Shown here in pieces: positions 13,101 to 14,774 of a stretch of DNA of 14,774 nt. The DNA lies in the NCBI GenBank assembly GCA_002508635.1, contig DACO01000148.1, positions 1 to 14,774 on the forward strand, read 5' to 3'. The first letter of the stretch is position 1; each line of letters opens with the position of its first letter. Under the pieces are notes generated by a model. It was not told the DNA's origin. It searched no databases and saw only the letters and a program-made list of their open reading frames with translations. A program made the translations under genes and the position numbers. This stretch comes from Methanolobus sp. UBA118. Its GTDB lineage: Archaea > Halobacteriota > Methanosarcinia > Methanosarcinales > Methanosarcinaceae.

Positions 13101-13915
13101 TATTCCTTTGGTACAAGATGGTCCATAACCTCTGCCATCACACGATGGCGCACAGTGTACTCGTGGAATACTTCATTTGCCCTGCGTATGGAGTAAGCAT
13201 CCTCTGTCCAGTCGATAGGTTCGGGATAGTTCACTTCCATTAGTGTCAGTCCGTAGGGTGGTGCGCATTCGACCCCCTCCTCATAGAATTCAGGCTCAAG
13301 CATCTGCTGCAGCCACTCTTCGTCCCTGACACCGCTTCCCACCATGGTAAGTGCTGTCACCATTTTACGTACCATATTCCACAGGAAACTGTTTGCCTGG
13401 ATATCGATCTTTGTAAGGGTCCCGCTGACCCTGACATCGATCTTTTCAATGGTACGGATTGTGTTCTTATCTCCCTCTTTGCTGCAGAAATTAGCGAAAT
13501 CGTGCTTACCAACCAGTATCTTTGAGGCTGATCTGATGCTGGAGATATCATATTTCTCACCGCTCATGACATAGCGGTATCTTCTGGATATGGCGCCTCT
13601 TCTGGGATCAAAGTCATCCGGTACTCCGGCATGCGCCCATGCCCATATCGCTTTGGGAAGCTTTGAATTTATGACCCTAGGGATTGCAAGGTTTGGCTTA
13701 TCCGTATCAAAAGCTATTATCATTTCTCTTGCATGCACGCCCGTATCTGTCCTTCCGGCACTTATGTATCTGGCATCTTTAGGGTCACCGATAATCTCAA
13801 GCTCGGTGAGTGCCCTGAAAATTTCACCTTCAATGGTACCGACATCAGGCTGGATCTGCGAACCGTGATACCCTGTTCCGACATATGCAATCTTAAGTGC
13901 TACTCTCATGCCCAT
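13100..13915 (-). CDS. truA: tRNA pseudouridine synthase A
   Basis: TruA converts uridines in the anticodon stem-loop (positions 38-40) of tRNAs to pseudouridine. The product has 271 residues, a normal archaeal length. The catalytic aspartate is D57 in SAGRTDTGVHA (residues 52-62), preceded by the family opening LKIAYVGTGYHGSQIQPDVGTIEGEI. RRYRYVMSGE (near 110-119) and the C-terminal ANSFLWNMVRKMV are also typical TruA segments. Translation may start at ATG 13915 or two codons later at 13909 (MRVALKIAYVG); neither has a strong ribosome-binding site. Ten bases separate it from the upstream membrane-anchored winged-helix gene, and 38 bp separate it from the YgjP-like gene, so the three look like one operon. 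Confidence 0.94.
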   Translation of the reverse strand: MGMRVALKIAYVGTGYHGSQIQPDVGTIEGEIFRALTELEIIGDPKDARYISAGRTDTGVHAREMIIAFDTDKPNLAIPRVINSKLPKAIWAWAHAGVPDDFDPRRGAISRRYRYVMSGEKYDISSIRSASKILVGKHDFANFCSKEGDKNTIRTIEKIDVRVSGTLTKIDIQANSFLWNMVRKMVTALTMVGSGVRDEEWLQQMLEPEFYEEGVECAPPYGLTLMEVNYPEPIDWTEDAYSIRRANEVFHEYTVRHRVMAEVMDHLVPKE

Positions 13916-13925
13916 TCACGGAGAA

Positions 13926-14774
13926 TCATATCTCTTTATTTCTATAATATATTTCTCTTATGAACAGGAGGGCAATTACAAAAAGACATCCAAATAAAAA
14001 CCATACACTTGCATGTGAGAGCAGGTCATCCGGAATGATGCCTGTAAGCTGGTGCGACACCTGTGATACGTTTTCTGCGGCCATGCCGGACTCTCCGGCT
14101 GCAGGAACCTGATTTGCCTGGCCAATATTCTCATTGAGGACGTTTACTCCATTGTCAAGGCTATCGTTTGGGATAACAGAACTTACGTTTTCCGCATCAA
14201 CGTCCTCCGGAACCAGCATTTCATCAGATGACGGACTTTCTGTAATCTCGTAATCCTGGCCGTCAACAGCCTGGTCAGTGAAAGGTTCTTCAAAAGTTTC
14301 AGCTTCCTGCGCCCCTTCTTCGGTGACGTCATAGGCAGACATATCTTCGCTCTCGGGTACTGCTTTCTCTTCCATGGGCGCTTTAGGAACGAAAGCTTCA
14401 TCCGCAGCTTCTGGCGGAAGATCCTCGTTCAGCAATGGTGCCATAGTGTCCTGGTATTCGCTTGACCTGACGGAGCTGGCCATAGGTGACGTACCCATCC
14501 CGAGATTGAGATAGTTCGTGAGAGCCTCCAGTCCTGTGGCTGCAAAGATGGCCCCTCCCACCATAATGAGATACTTCTTGAGCATGCCCAGGATCGAGGA
14601 CTTATCCCCTTTCATACTTCCCGGAGCAACAACGATTATCTTCTGGACGGGTTCGTATATCTTGATCTCCCTGCCCTTTTTGCTCCATTTTGTCTTTTTG
14701 ACCTTTATAAGGTCAGCTTCCACAAGCGCATCGATGTTGTACTTGATGGTCGTAAGCGGCATGTCCGTCTTTTC
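13926..14774 (-). CDS. Membrane-anchored winged-helix protein (partial, 5' end outside window)
   Basis: The frame is open through the right edge, and the first visible residues EKTDMPLTTIKYNIDALVEADLIKV are the recognition-helix and wing part of a winged helix-turn-helix domain, so the N-terminus is missing. Next come a basic stretch (KKTKWSKKGREIKIYEP), a hydrophobic segment (about residues 66-90 of the visible part, LKKYLIMVGGAIFAATG), a long acidic and Pro/Glu/Ser-rich region of some 140 residues, and a C-terminal span (WFLFGCLFVIALLFI) ending in a basic tail. This arrangement suggests a DNA-binding head on the cytosolic side, an acidic extracellular loop and two membrane spans. Similar two-span winged-helix proteins occur in Methanosarcinaceae, with unknown signals. 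It sits 10 bp upstream of truA. Confidence 0.8.
   Translation of the reverse strand, partial: EKTDMPLTTIKYNIDALVEADLIKVKKTKWSKKGREIKIYEPVQKIIVVAPGSMKGDKSSILGMLKKYLIMVGGAIFAATGLEALTNYLNLGMGTSPMASSVRSSEYQDTMAPLLNEDLPPEAADEAFVPKAPMEEKAVPESEDMSAYDVTEEGAQEAETFEEPFTDQAVDGQDYEITESPSSDEMLVPEDVDAENVSSVIPNDSLDNGVNVLNENIGQANQVPAAGESGMAAENVSQVSHQLTGIIPDDLLSHASVWFLFGCLFVIALLFIREIYYRNKEI

Noticed and set aside
1..14774. CRISPR array, rRNA or riboswitch
   Set aside because: No regularly spaced repeats, no rRNA-like sequence and no recognisable riboswitch core were seen on either strand.

Overview
The window looks like chromosomal DNA of a methanogenic archaeon of the Methanosarcinaceae, possibly close to Methanolobus, Methanococcoides or Methanohalophilus. 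Support comes from the archaeal-type S-adenosylmethionine synthetase, type 2 methionine aminopeptidase, archaeal tRNA G10 dimethyltransferase, a tRNA-Tyr with C1-G72 and an intron at 37/38, a FilR1-type (DUF1724) regulator, and TATA-box promoters with very short leaders. The genus is inferred from remembered family resemblance, not from a search.

Left block (1-2610): a partial hisG on the minus strand stands divergent to the S-adenosylmethionine synthetase gene, which ends in a clear hairpin terminator. Two tRNA genes follow, tRNA-Tyr(GTA) with a 38-nt intron and tRNA-Asp(GTC).

AT-rich accessory island (about 2640-5745): it begins right after tRNA-Asp and has low coding density. It holds two copies of an unrecognised single-membrane-span microprotein (2737-2904 and 5463-5579), each with a TATA box whose first base lies exactly 30 nt before the ATG. 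Between them are a gene for a secreted 249-residue protein of unknown function, a 140-bp nested inverted-repeat element, a broken tyrosine-recombinase gene that has lost catalytic residues, and a 76-bp element bounded by 13-bp perfect inverted repeats. This looks like a decayed integrative element beside a tRNA, and the microprotein pair is the best candidate here for something undescribed.

Middle block (5746-8000): a FilR1-domain transcriptional regulator, two single-span surface-anchored proteins in one transcription unit, and a convergent DUF5658-type membrane protein.

Right block (8139-12469, plus strand): two tandem M24 metallopeptidases (an aminopeptidase P/prolidase-like enzyme and methionine aminopeptidase type 2), a secreted unknown protein, a DUF1805 protein and the tRNA G10 methyltransferase. 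Facing it on the minus strand (12459-14774) are a membrane-anchored winged-helix protein (partial), truA and a YgjP-like metallopeptidase. This part is a housekeeping neighbourhood for N-terminal protein processing and tRNA modification. The two converging units overlap by 11 bp at their stop codons.
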